A DNA stretch of 64,000 nt. It comes from Microbacteriaceae bacterium. Its GTDB lineage: Bacteria > Actinomycetota > Actinomycetes > Actinomycetales > Microbacteriaceae. The translations under genes were made by a program, and so were the position numbers. Numbering within the stretch: position 1 is the first letter of the stretch; every line of letters starts with the position of its first letter. Shown piece after piece: positions 1 to 8,857 of the stretch. The notes under the pieces are model-generated. The model saw only the letters and a list, made by a program, of their open reading frames with translations. It ran no database searches and had not been told where the DNA came from. The DNA is taken from assembly GCA_027491295.1 (NCBI GenBank), contig JAIXWK010000003.1:372001-436000 (forward strand), given 5' to 3'.

Positions 1-513
1 AGCACCGAGTGGGAAAAGCGAGTGCTTGAGCTGCTCGGAAGTCAGAACTCCCAAAACATAGGACTGATCTTTAGCCATTTCCAAAGAGCGGTGAAGTTCT
101 AGGTTTCCCAAATCATCTTCGAAAATCGATGCGTAGTGACCGGTGCAGACCGCATCAAAGCCAAGCGCTAAGCCCTTTTCCAAAAGTGCTGCAAATTTGA
201 TGCGCTCATTGCATCGCATGCAGGGGTTTGGGGTTCTGCCGGCTTGATACTCGGCAACAAAATCGTCCACCACATCGAGCTTGAACCGCTCTGAGAAATC
301 CCAGACGTAAAAATCAATCCCAAGTTTTTTAGCTGCGCGCTGTGCATCCATGGAATCTTCGATGGTGCAGCAGCCTCTGGAGCCGGTTCTAAGCGTGCCC
401 GGCATACGCGAGAGCGCTAGGTGAACACCAACAACTTCGTGCCCTAATTCGACAGCGCGGGCAGCGGCTACGGCGGAGTCAACCCCGCCACTCATTGCCG
501 CTAAAACTCGCAT
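1..513 (-). CDS. mnmA: tRNA-specific 2-thiouridylase MnmA (partial, C-terminus beyond window edge)
   Basis: Reverse-strand translation from ATG at 513: [78 protein letters not shown]...; SGGVDS PP-loop motif and MnmA-type GCC / NPCMRCN motifs. Confidence 0.93.
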   Translation of the reverse strand, partial: MRVLAAMSGGVDSAVAAARAVELGHEVVGVHLALSRMPGTLRTGSRGCCTIEDSMDAQRAAKKLGIDFYVWDFSERFKLDVVDDFVAEYQAGRTPNPCMRCNERIKFAALLEKGLALGFDAVCTGHYASIFEDDLGNLELHRSLEMAKDQSYVLGVLTSEQLKHSLFPLGA

Positions 514-539
514 TAGACAAGTCTAAATTGTCAAAGCCG

Positions 540-1703
540 CTAGCGGTTGAGTCCAGCCTTAAGTGCTGTGGCATAAACCTCGGCAACTAGGGATGTGAAT
601 TGGTCGATATCTGAAGGTTTCGTGCTGTGGCCAAGGGTTATTCGAACAACGGAAGAAGACTCTGCCTCTGAATATCCCATTGCCAAAAGCACATGCGATG
701 CCCCTAGCACGCCTGCCTGGCAAGCACTACCCGCTGAAACACTAATTCCGTGTTGATCAAAAAGAAACAGCATCGAATCGCTTTGCACCCCGGGGAGCAC
801 AAAGCTTGAGGTGTGGCCAATGCGTGGACCGGAGATTGTCTTTTGCGCCTGCGGAATGGCCGCAAGCAGGCTCGCCTCAAGCGAGTCCCTAAGTTCTTCT
901 AGCCTGGCCTCTCGCTCAGCCATATCTGCAACGGCTAGTCCTGCAGCAACCGCCAAGCTGAGTGCGTGGGGATAATTCATGGTTCCAGAGCGCAATCCAC
1001 GCTCCTGACCGCCACCGTGAATGATGGAGATCGGCTTCTGGTCTCTTGCAACCAACAATGCTCCGACTCCGATTGGTGCACCAAGTTTGTGCCCAGAGAT
1101 AGACATGGCAGCAAGGCCAGAGTCCCGGAAAGAAATTTCGGTGTGCCCAAAAGCCGCAACCGCATCGGAGTGAACAGGCACACCCTGGGCCTTGGCAAGT
1201 TCTGCAATAGCTGGGATGTCCCAAATGGCACCGGTTTCGTTATTCACCCACATCAGTGATACCAGAGCGATCTCGTCTCCGTATTTTGCTAGCCACTCTC
1301 TATAGACAGACATGTCCGGCTGACCATCCTTGGCAACAGGTAGCCACAGCGGCAGGGCACCCTCGTGCTTCTCTAGCCACTCGATCGGATCAATAACTGC
1401 GTGGTGCTCGGTAAGAGCCGAGATTATGTATTTGCGAGGCCGATCTAGCTGTCGCTGCCAGTAGATGCCCTTGATCGCGTGGTTATTTGATTCAGTGCCA
1501 CCGGAGGTGAAAATCACCTCGGACTTATCGCAGAGGGCTGCCTTTGCCAATAGCTCACGAGCCTGCTCCAAAAGCTCCCTGGTTTCCCGACCGTGAGCGT
1601 GAACCGAAGAGGGGTTTCCCAGGTGCGCTAAAGCCTCAAGATAAGCTTCCAGCGCCTTTGGCCGCACCGGTGTGGTGGAGGCGTGGTCGAGAAAGACCGA
1701 CAT
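540..1703 (-). CDS. Cysteine desulfurase (NifS/IscS family)
   Basis: 387 aa; VFLDHASTTPVRP start, SGGTESNNHAIKG, SISGHKLGAPIGVGALL PLP-lysine motif, SAGSACQAG active-site Cys region; directly upstream of mnmA. Confidence 0.93.
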   Translation of the reverse strand: MSVFLDHASTTPVRPKALEAYLEALAHLGNPSSVHAHGRETRELLEQARELLAKAALCDKSEVIFTSGGTESNNHAIKGIYWQRQLDRPRKYIISALTEHHAVIDPIEWLEKHEGALPLWLPVAKDGQPDMSVYREWLAKYGDEIALVSLMWVNNETGAIWDIPAIAELAKAQGVPVHSDAVAAFGHTEISFRDSGLAAMSISGHKLGAPIGVGALLVARDQKPISIIHGGGQERGLRSGTMNYPHALSLAVAAGLAVADMAEREARLEELRDSLEASLLAAIPQAQKTISGPRIGHTSSFVLPGVQSDSMLFLFDQHGISVSAGSACQAGVLGASHVLLAMGYSEAESSSVVRITLGHSTKPSDIDQFTSLVAEVYATALKAGLNR

Positions 1704-1763
1704 GGCTCAAGCCTAATTGCCCAAGGGGAGAATCTTTCGGTTGCTAGTGTGGAACTGATTGAG

Positions 1764-3818
1764 ATGATGGATTCGCAAACCGAGAAATTGACCGAACCGC
1801 TTGGCATGTCCCTGTTGGATGGCGGCGGGGTTTTCTCAACCTGGTCAGAGACTGCAACCAACATCGAGCTGCACATTTTGGAGCACGAAGATGCTTCCGT
1901 CTCCCAACATGTATTGCCGCTTGAGCAAAGCGATGGCGGAATCTGGTCGGTCGGCGATGATCGCCTGCAAAACGGCATCAAATACGTGCTTCGGGCAAAT
2001 GGCCCGGAGGGGCCAAGGCATGCATTTCAACCTGATCGCAATTTGCTTGACCCGTATGCCAAAGGCGTGGTTCGCGAATCCCCCAAGGACTACCACTGTG
2101 TTGCGGTTGATCGCGGATTTGACTGGGAGTCGGTTGCAAAGCCAGGCACTGCGATTTCAGAGTCTGTGATTTACGAGGCCCATGTTCGAGGAATGACCAG
2201 AATCAATCCGGCAATTCCGGAGGAGATTCGAGGTTCTTACGCAGCCCTTGGGCATCCCGCCACCATCGAGCACCTAACCAATCTGGGCATCACCGCCATT
2301 GAGCTACTGCCAATCCAAAGCTTTATCTCAGAACCAAGGCTGGTAAACCTGGGTCTTACCAATTACTGGGGCTACAACACCATCAACTACTTCTCCCCTC
2401 ACCTCAGATACGGCTCGGAGGCAGCTCGTGCCCAGGGTCCAGAAAGCACTCTGCGGGAACTAAAGACTGCTATTCGAGAGCTGCATCGAGCAGGCATTGA
2501 AGTGATTATGGATGTGGTTTACAACCACACCGCAGAGGGCGGTTTCAAGGGCCTTACCTATTCTTACCGCGGCCTAGACAACTCGAGCTACTACCGCCAG
2601 GACGACGAAGGCAACTATCACGACACCACCGGCTGCGGTAACAGCTTGAACTTTGCAAACCCGATGGTGCAAAAACTCACCTTGGATTCGCTGCGCTACT
2701 GGACCGAAGAGCTTCAGATTGATGGCTATCGCTTTGACCTAGCTGCGACCCTGGCACGTGATGAGCACAACCACTTCGACAAAGAGCATCCACTTTTGAA
2801 GGCGATGAAGTCAGATCCGGTCATCTCCCAGGCCAAGTTGATTGTTGAGCCGTGGGATGTTGGCATGGGTGGCTGGCAAACCGGTAACTTCCCACCGGGA
2901 TTTCCAGAGTGGAATGACAGATTCCGCGACTCGGTTCGAAGGTTCTGGCTGGCCGATGTCTCGCAGGCTCGCGATAGCGGCAATCACTCAAATGGAGTCC
3001 AGGAGCTGGCTGCTCGTATTGCCGGTTCCCAAGATTTGATGAACGAACGCGAAGGTCCCACTGCCGGCGTGAACTTCATCACCGCTCACGATGGCTTTAC
3101 GCTTTGGGATTTGGTTTCCTATGGCGTCAAGCACAACTCCGCCAATGGCGAGGGTAGTCGCGACGGTGCAAACAACAACATCTCTTTCAACCACGGTTAC
3201 GAGGGTGAAACCGCAAACCCATCAATTAGCTATGCCCGCCGCAAGGCCGCGAGAAACCTGATTGGAACGCTTCTGCTATCAGCTGGCGTTCCGATGATTA
3301 CCGCTGGAGATGAGCGACTAAAGACTCAGGGCGGTAACAACAACTCTTACTGCCAAGACAATGCAATCACCTGGCAACACTGGGATCCAACTAGCCACCA
3401 GTTGGATTTTGAACAGACCGTTTCACACCTGATTTCGCTTAGAAAGCAGTATCCGGCGCTTAGGCCCAGGAATTTCACCAAGATAGATCAGCCGACAGCT
3501 GAGCATGATCAAATGCTTTGGTTCTCGGTGCGAGGCGATGAGATGACCATCGATGATTGGCACAACTCGGAACGCAGAACCTTGCAGCGCCTTGCCTACC
3601 ACCTCATGGATGACGGCTCAAAGCAGGGTATTCACCTGGTCATAAATGGCACTGAAGCGGTCAAGAATGTGACCTTGCCCAAGGCCAAAGACATTGGGGA
3701 ATACGAACTTTTATGGGACAGCGCTCAAGAACTCCCGCCCAAGGGCAGCCTCATTTTGCAGCCCGGGGCAATGCTTCGAATGGTGGAAACCAGCATGCAG
3801 CTTTTTATCGTTCGCTAA
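1764..3818 (+). CDS. glgX: Glycogen debranching enzyme GlgX (isoamylase-type GH13)
   Basis: TIM-barrel motifs VIMDVVYNHTAEG, DGYRFDLAATLARD, IVEPWDVG, ITAHDGFTLWDLVSY. The ORF track opens at 1683, overlapping the divergent cysteine desulfurase; ATG at 1764 is a more plausible start. Confidence 0.92.
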   Translation: MMDSQTEKLTEPLGMSLLDGGGVFSTWSETATNIELHILEHEDASVSQHVLPLEQSDGGIWSVGDDRLQNGIKYVLRANGPEGPRHAFQPDRNLLDPYAKGVVRESPKDYHCVAVDRGFDWESVAKPGTAISESVIYEAHVRGMTRINPAIPEEIRGSYAALGHPATIEHLTNLGITAIELLPIQSFISEPRLVNLGLTNYWGYNTINYFSPHLRYGSEAARAQGPESTLRELKTAIRELHRAGIEVIMDVVYNHTAEGGFKGLTYSYRGLDNSSYYRQDDEGNYHDTTGCGNSLNFANPMVQKLTLDSLRYWTEELQIDGYRFDLAATLARDEHNHFDKEHPLLKAMKSDPVISQAKLIVEPWDVGMGGWQTGNFPPGFPEWNDRFRDSVRRFWLADVSQARDSGNHSNGVQELAARIAGSQDLMNEREGPTAGVNFITAHDGFTLWDLVSYGVKHNSANGEGSRDGANNNISFNHGYEGETANPSISYARRKAARNLIGTLLLSAGVPMITAGDERLKTQGGNNNSYCQDNAITWQHWDPTSHQLDFEQTVSHLISLRKQYPALRPRNFTKIDQPTAEHDQMLWFSVRGDEMTIDDWHNSERRTLQRLAYHLMDDGSKQGIHLVINGTEAVKNVTLPKAKDIGEYELLWDSAQELPPKGSLILQPGAMLRMVETSMQLFIVR

Positions 3819-3870
3819 CCAATTGCGTGGTTTACAACCCACTTGGACACAAAATCACTAAATTGACAAC

Positions 3871-5853
3871 GTGGGTAAAGAAAATAAAGTCATTGGACGC
3901 ATTCCAATCAGCAAGGTTTGGCCTGAGGTTGATGGCGGAGACTTTCCCGCCAAGGCCTTCGATGGTGAGGTAATCACCTTTGGAGCAACCTCATTCCGTG
4001 AGGGTCACGACCTGATCGCTGTTGAACTACTACTCACCTCTCCAAAGGGCGAAAGCCAAAGAATTCGTCTGCAAGAAGGTCGTTTGGGCCTTGATGAATG
4101 GACCACCCAGATTCTGCTCGACCAAATCGGCACCTGGAGCTTCCAGATCAGCGCGTGGGACGATGAGTACCACACCTGGCTGCACAACGCCGAGGTAAAG
4201 CTCGCGGCCTCGATCGACGAAGAGCTAATGATGCTGGAGGGGCAGAAGCTCCTAAATAGGCTGGCCGAGAGCGCTAAGGGCAAAGACAAAAAAGCCTTGG
4301 CAGATATTGCAACAAAACTTGTGACTTCAGGAACAACTCCGAGTGAGCGACTAAGCGCCGCTCTTGCATCTGGAATGTCAGAAATTGCCGATCGCAATCC
4401 ACTCCGTAATCTTGAGACGCTGAGCGATTCAAGGTCCGTGCTTTGCGAGCGCCGTCTTGCAGGATCTGGTGCCTGGTATGAGTTCTTCCCAAGATCTGAA
4501 GGTGCCACTAGAAACAAGGACGGTGTGGTTGTCAGCGGCAACTTCAAGTCTGCTCAGAAGAGTCTTGCCCGAGTAAGTCAAATGGGCTTCGAGGTGCTGT
4601 ATCTACCTCCTATTCACCCAATTGGCAGCTCACACCGCAAAGGTCCCAACAACACACTGACTGCCGGACCCAATGACCCTGGCTCTCCGTGGGCTATTGG
4701 TAACAGCGCAGGTGGTCACGACACCATTCACCCAGAATTGGGCACCGAGTCAGACTTCAAGTCTTTTGTGAAAGCCGCTAGCAAGCTAAACATCGAGATT
4801 GCCATGGACCTTGCCCTGCAGGCCTCTCCCGATCACCCCTGGGTCAAGACCGATCCGCAATGGTTCACCCAACGCGCCGATGGTTCGATCGCCTATGCCG
4901 AGAACCCACCAAAGAAGTACCAGGACATCTACCCGGTGAACTTTGACAATGACCCACAGGGCATCTTTGACGAGGCACTTCGGATTGTGAACAAGTGGGT
5001 GTCGTTTGGAATCAAGATCTTCCGTGTCGACAACCCTCACACCAAGCCGGTTGACTTCTGGCAACGTCTGATTGCAGAGGTGAACAGTAAAAACCCAGAG
5101 GTCATCTTCCTGGCCGAAGCATTTACGCGACCAGCGATGATGCATGCGCTTGGTAAAGCCGGTTTTCAGCAGTCCTACTGCTATTTCCCTTGGCGTAACC
5201 GCAAAGACGAATTGGTTGAGTACCTAAACGAACTTGCTCACCAAAGTGCCGATTTCTTTAGGCCTGCGCTTTGGGTAAACACCCCTGACATCCTCACCAG
5301 CTATCTGCAATTTGGTGGGAAGCCTGCATTCAAGATTCGAGCCACCATTGCCGCCACCGCAGGAGCTATCTGGGGCATGTATTCCGGCTTCGAGCTCTAT
5401 GAGTCGGTTGCCCGCCCTGGCGCGGAAGAGAACATCGACAGCGAGAAATATGAACTCAAGGTTCGCGACTGGGCAACAGCTCTGAAGTCGCAAGACACTT
5501 TGATTCCAAGAGTGAGTCTTTTGAACAAGATCCGCAAGGAGAACCCGGCCTTGCAGCAGCTTCGAAACCTGGTGACTCACTACAGCGATGACCAAGAGGT
5601 TTTGGTCTACTCAAAGCACATTGCTGCCGAGCACAATGGCGGTAAGGCCAACACTGTGCTGGTAGTTGTGAACACCGACCCGCACTCGGTTCGCGAGACC
5701 ACCGTGCACCTAAACCTTGAAGCCCTGGGTGTAAAGAGCGGACTCAAAGTTACGGACTTGATTACCGGCCAGAAGTTTGTCTGGGGCGAGCACAATTACG
5801 TGCGCCTAGACTCCTTCACAGAGCCAGCCCACATCCTGAGAGTTGAAGCATGA
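3871..5853 (+). CDS. glgE: Alpha-1,4-glucan:maltose-1-phosphate maltosyltransferase GlgE
   Basis: 660 aa; SRSVLCERRLAGSGAWYEFFPRSEGA, GFEVLYLPPIHPIG, KIFRVDNPHTKPVDFW, GMYSGFELYE; located between glgX and glgB. Confidence 0.93.
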   Translation: MGKENKVIGRIPISKVWPEVDGGDFPAKAFDGEVITFGATSFREGHDLIAVELLLTSPKGESQRIRLQEGRLGLDEWTTQILLDQIGTWSFQISAWDDEYHTWLHNAEVKLAASIDEELMMLEGQKLLNRLAESAKGKDKKALADIATKLVTSGTTPSERLSAALASGMSEIADRNPLRNLETLSDSRSVLCERRLAGSGAWYEFFPRSEGATRNKDGVVVSGNFKSAQKSLARVSQMGFEVLYLPPIHPIGSSHRKGPNNTLTAGPNDPGSPWAIGNSAGGHDTIHPELGTESDFKSFVKAASKLNIEIAMDLALQASPDHPWVKTDPQWFTQRADGSIAYAENPPKKYQDIYPVNFDNDPQGIFDEALRIVNKWVSFGIKIFRVDNPHTKPVDFWQRLIAEVNSKNPEVIFLAEAFTRPAMMHALGKAGFQQSYCYFPWRNRKDELVEYLNELAHQSADFFRPALWVNTPDILTSYLQFGGKPAFKIRATIAATAGAIWGMYSGFELYESVARPGAEENIDSEKYELKVRDWATALKSQDTLIPRVSLLNKIRKENPALQQLRNLVTHYSDDQEVLVYSKHIAAEHNGGKANTVLVVVNTDPHSVRETTVHLNLEALGVKSGLKVTDLITGQKFVWGEHNYVRLDSFTEPAHILRVEA

Positions 5854-8009
5854 ATCCAGAAGCCGAAGGGCTGCAGCTCTTAGCCGAATCTAGGCATCAC
5901 AGCCCGCATTCGATTCTGGGTCTGCACCAAGACGGCAAGGACTGGGTAATTAGAACTCTTCGTCCATTCGCAAAAAGTGTTACCGCCAAGGGCAAAAAGG
6001 ACAGCTTTGAACTAACCCATCGCTTTGGTGGGGTTTGGGAATATCAGGGCAAAGGCAAGCTCCCTGGTGACTACCGGTTGGTTGCGACTTACGCCTCTGC
6101 TCCGGATTGGGTTAGCGACGACCCTTATCGCTACCTGCCAATGATTGGTGATTTAGATCTACACCTAATTGGTGAGGGCAGACACGAGCAGCTCTGGCAA
6201 GCCCTCGGTGCACACTTTATTGAGCAGAAAGACACCCTGGGCGACACCTCGGGTGTGAGCTTTAAGGTTTGGGCTCCAAATGCTCAGGCGGTGCGCGTGG
6301 TTGGCGATTTCAACTCCTGGGATGGCACCAGCTACCCGATGCGTTCGATGGGCGGCACCGGTATTTGGGAGCTGTTTATCCCCGGGGTCAAACCAGGAGC
6401 GATGTATAAGTTTCAGATTCTCACCAAGGCTGGCAACTGGATCAGCAAGATTGACCCAATGGCTAGGCGCACCGAGGTGCCACCGGCAACCTCCTCAGTG
6501 GTAGATGTCAGTGACTACAAATGGCGCGATCAAGACTGGATGAACCAGCGCGCTCGCACCGATGCGCTGAAGTCTCCGATGACAATTTACGAACTGCACC
6601 TGGGATCTTGGCGCGGGCCGAAGAACTACCGTGATCTAGCACCAGAGCTCATTGGTCACGTGAAATACCTAGGTTTTACCCACGTTGAGTTCATGCCGTT
6701 AGCTGAACACCCATTTGGTGGCAGCTGGGGTTACCAGGTAACCGGCTATTACGCTCCAACCTCACGCTTTGGCACCCCCGATGACCTCAGGTTCCTAATC
6801 GATGAGCTTCACAACGCCGGCATCGGCGTGATTCTGGACTGGGTGCCGGCTCACTTCCCTAAGGATGAGTGGGCCCTTGCGAAGTATGACGGCGAGGCAA
6901 TTTACGAAGATGCTGACCCGCGTCGCGGTGATCACCCGGATTGGGGCACGCACGTTTTCAACTTTGGTCGCACCGAGGTTAGAAACTTCCTAGTTGCCAA
7001 CGCCAGCTACTGGCTTGAGGAATTCCACATCGACGCGCTGCGCGTCGATGCGGTGGCCTCAATGCTTTATTTGGATTACAGCCGCGAGGATGGCGAGTGG
7101 CTACCGAATATTCACGGCGGTCGCGAGAACCTTGACGCCATTAAGTTCCTGCAGGAAACCAATGCGACGGCGTATCGACGCAACCCAGGAATCATCATGA
7201 TCGCCGAGGAATCAACAGCATTCCAGGGCGTTTCCGCCCCCACCGACTTTGGCGGTTTGGGCTTTGGGTTCAAGTGGAATATGGGCTGGATGCATGACTC
7301 GCTGGAATACATCCAGCGCGACCCAGCCTGGCGAAAGTATCACCACGGTGAAATCACTTTCTCGATGCTCTATGCCTATGACGAGAAGTTTGTGCTTCCA
7401 ATCAGCCACGACGAGGTTGTCCACGGTAAGGGATCGCTTTTGGCCAAGATGCCGGGTGATCACTGGCAGAAGCTGGCAAACATGCGCGCGTATCTTGCGT
7501 TCATGTGGACTCACCCGGGCAAAAAACTGCTGTTTATGGGTCAGGAATTTGCCCAGCCAAGCGAGTGGAGCGAGTCGCGGGATTTGGATTGGTGGTTACT
7601 AGATCACCACCCACATCGGGGCATGCAGCAGCTGGTGAGCGATATGAACAAGCTCTATGTCGAAAACCCAAGTCTTTGGGAACTAGACCACGACCACGCT
7701 GGCTTCCAGTGGATAGATGGCGGCAATGCAGATCAAAACATTCTGAGCTTTTTGCGCTTTGATGCTGCCGGTAACCCAATTGCAGTGGTGGTGAACTTTG
7801 CCGGTCACCCGTATCACAACTTCAGACTCGGCCTTCCAAAGCCTGGCACCTGGAAAGAGATTATGAACACCGATGCCGAAGTTTACGGCGGCAGCGGTGT
7901 TGGTAACTTCGGTGGTGTGCAGACCCAGGAGCACCAAAGTCACGGACGACCATACTCAGCTGAGATCACCGTCCCACCACTGGGTTCGGTTTGGCTAAAG
8001 CTGTCCTAG
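5850..8009 (+). CDS. glgB: 1,4-alpha-glucan branching enzyme GlgB
   Basis: 719 aa; FKVWAPNAQAVRVVGDFNSWDG, GVILDWVPAHFPKDEWALAKYDG, DALRVDAVASMLYLDYSR, IAEESTAFQGVS, LPISHDEVVHGKGS; ATGA overlap with glgE. Confidence 0.96.
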   Translation: MNPEAEGLQLLAESRHHSPHSILGLHQDGKDWVIRTLRPFAKSVTAKGKKDSFELTHRFGGVWEYQGKGKLPGDYRLVATYASAPDWVSDDPYRYLPMIGDLDLHLIGEGRHEQLWQALGAHFIEQKDTLGDTSGVSFKVWAPNAQAVRVVGDFNSWDGTSYPMRSMGGTGIWELFIPGVKPGAMYKFQILTKAGNWISKIDPMARRTEVPPATSSVVDVSDYKWRDQDWMNQRARTDALKSPMTIYELHLGSWRGPKNYRDLAPELIGHVKYLGFTHVEFMPLAEHPFGGSWGYQVTGYYAPTSRFGTPDDLRFLIDELHNAGIGVILDWVPAHFPKDEWALAKYDGEAIYEDADPRRGDHPDWGTHVFNFGRTEVRNFLVANASYWLEEFHIDALRVDAVASMLYLDYSREDGEWLPNIHGGRENLDAIKFLQETNATAYRRNPGIIMIAEESTAFQGVSAPTDFGGLGFGFKWNMGWMHDSLEYIQRDPAWRKYHHGEITFSMLYAYDEKFVLPISHDEVVHGKGSLLAKMPGDHWQKLANMRAYLAFMWTHPGKKLLFMGQEFAQPSEWSESRDLDWWLLDHHPHRGMQQLVSDMNKLYVENPSLWELDHDHAGFQWIDGGNADQNILSFLRFDAAGNPIAVVVNFAGHPYHNFRLGLPKPGTWKEIMNTDAEVYGGSGVGNFGGVQTQEHQSHGRPYSAEITVPPLGSVWLKLS

Positions 8010-8857
8010 AACATCAGCGAGGCAAGTTTGCGTCTTGCCGCCAATACTGCATCGTGAGAATCACCGGTCACGATGAATAGGTCGAGTAAGCGCTGCCTAA
8101 TAAGATCGCGCAGCTCAAAATCGGTTGCAAAGCGGGCTAACAAAAGATCAAATGCCGCAGCAGCTTCACCGGTGATCAATACCTGGTCAGCCTCAGCGAA
8201 TAACTTGTCTAGCTCAGTCTCTGTAACTGGATTTTGGAGCCTGTGTAGCAACTGGACTTGAGCTAAGCCGGCTTTGATCTCCTGATCGCTTGGATATTCG
8301 ACCACCAACTTTTCGAACTTCGCCAGTGCGTCAACCAAATCACCGCGCTGAATGGCGTCGACGGCGGCTTGGTGGTCCGGATTGAGCTTTCTTTCGGGTG
8401 CCGCGGCGACCTCGGAGACAGTTACGGTTCCGGTGAGGTTAGATTGGGCAGCCAGCTGCAATACCTGTCCCAGCACCTGAACCAATTGCTCTTGGGTGAC
8501 AACACCCTTGAAGAGTGGCGTTGGCGCACCCGCCAGGATTGCTGCCATGGCTGGAGCCTCAGTGACACCAATGGCCTGGGCAAGTTGCGGTGAAGTCCTA
8601 AGGTCCACTTGAATACCGGCAAAGCGACCCTTGGCGGCAGCAATAATCTGCTCCACAAGACCGCTAACGGCATTTGAGGCCTCAGATCCGTCAACGATAA
8701 GCATTAGGACTGGAACGCTCTCAGAGAGCTGCAGGTAGCGTCTGAGGACTTGTTCGTCGGCAGGAATTAGCCAGCCAGACACCACATTGCCGCTGCTCTG
8801 CGCTGGATTTTGGTTTGCCAGCTTCGATAGGTCGAAAGCCCCAGAAAAATTACTCAT
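8006..8857 (-). CDS. Co-chaperone YbbN/CnoX-like thioredoxin-fold + TPR protein, cysteine-free
   Basis: 283 aa; thioredoxin-like N-terminus (PVLMLIVDGSEASNAVSGLVEQIIAA...QVDLRTSPQLAQAIGVTEAPAMAAILAG) followed by TPR-like C-terminus (QAAVDAIQRGDLVDALAKFEKLVVEYPSDQEIKAGLAQ). No Cys in the translation. Confidence 0.75.
   Translation of the reverse strand: MSNFSGAFDLSKLANQNPAQSSGNVVSGWLIPADEQVLRRYLQLSESVPVLMLIVDGSEASNAVSGLVEQIIAAAKGRFAGIQVDLRTSPQLAQAIGVTEAPAMAAILAGAPTPLFKGVVTQEQLVQVLGQVLQLAAQSNLTGTVTVSEVAAAPERKLNPDHQAAVDAIQRGDLVDALAKFEKLVVEYPSDQEIKAGLAQVQLLHRLQNPVTETELDKLFAEADQVLITGEAAAAFDLLLARFATDFELRDLIRQRLLDLFIVTGDSHDAVLAARRKLASLMF

Noticed and set aside
916-1259. Overlapping ORFs of 84-102 aa on several frames inside the cysteine desulfurase
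   Set aside because: Fully contained in a well-supported gene; Cys/Trp/Arg-rich shadow translations with no domain signal.
1683-1763. Track start of glgX at 1683, overlapping the cysteine desulfurase start
   Set aside because: The N-terminal extension lacks GlgX similarity; ATG 1764 gives a conventional divergent arrangement.
4005-4547. 180-aa minus-strand ORF inside glgE
   Set aside because: Ser-rich antisense shadow of an unambiguous GlgE coding region.
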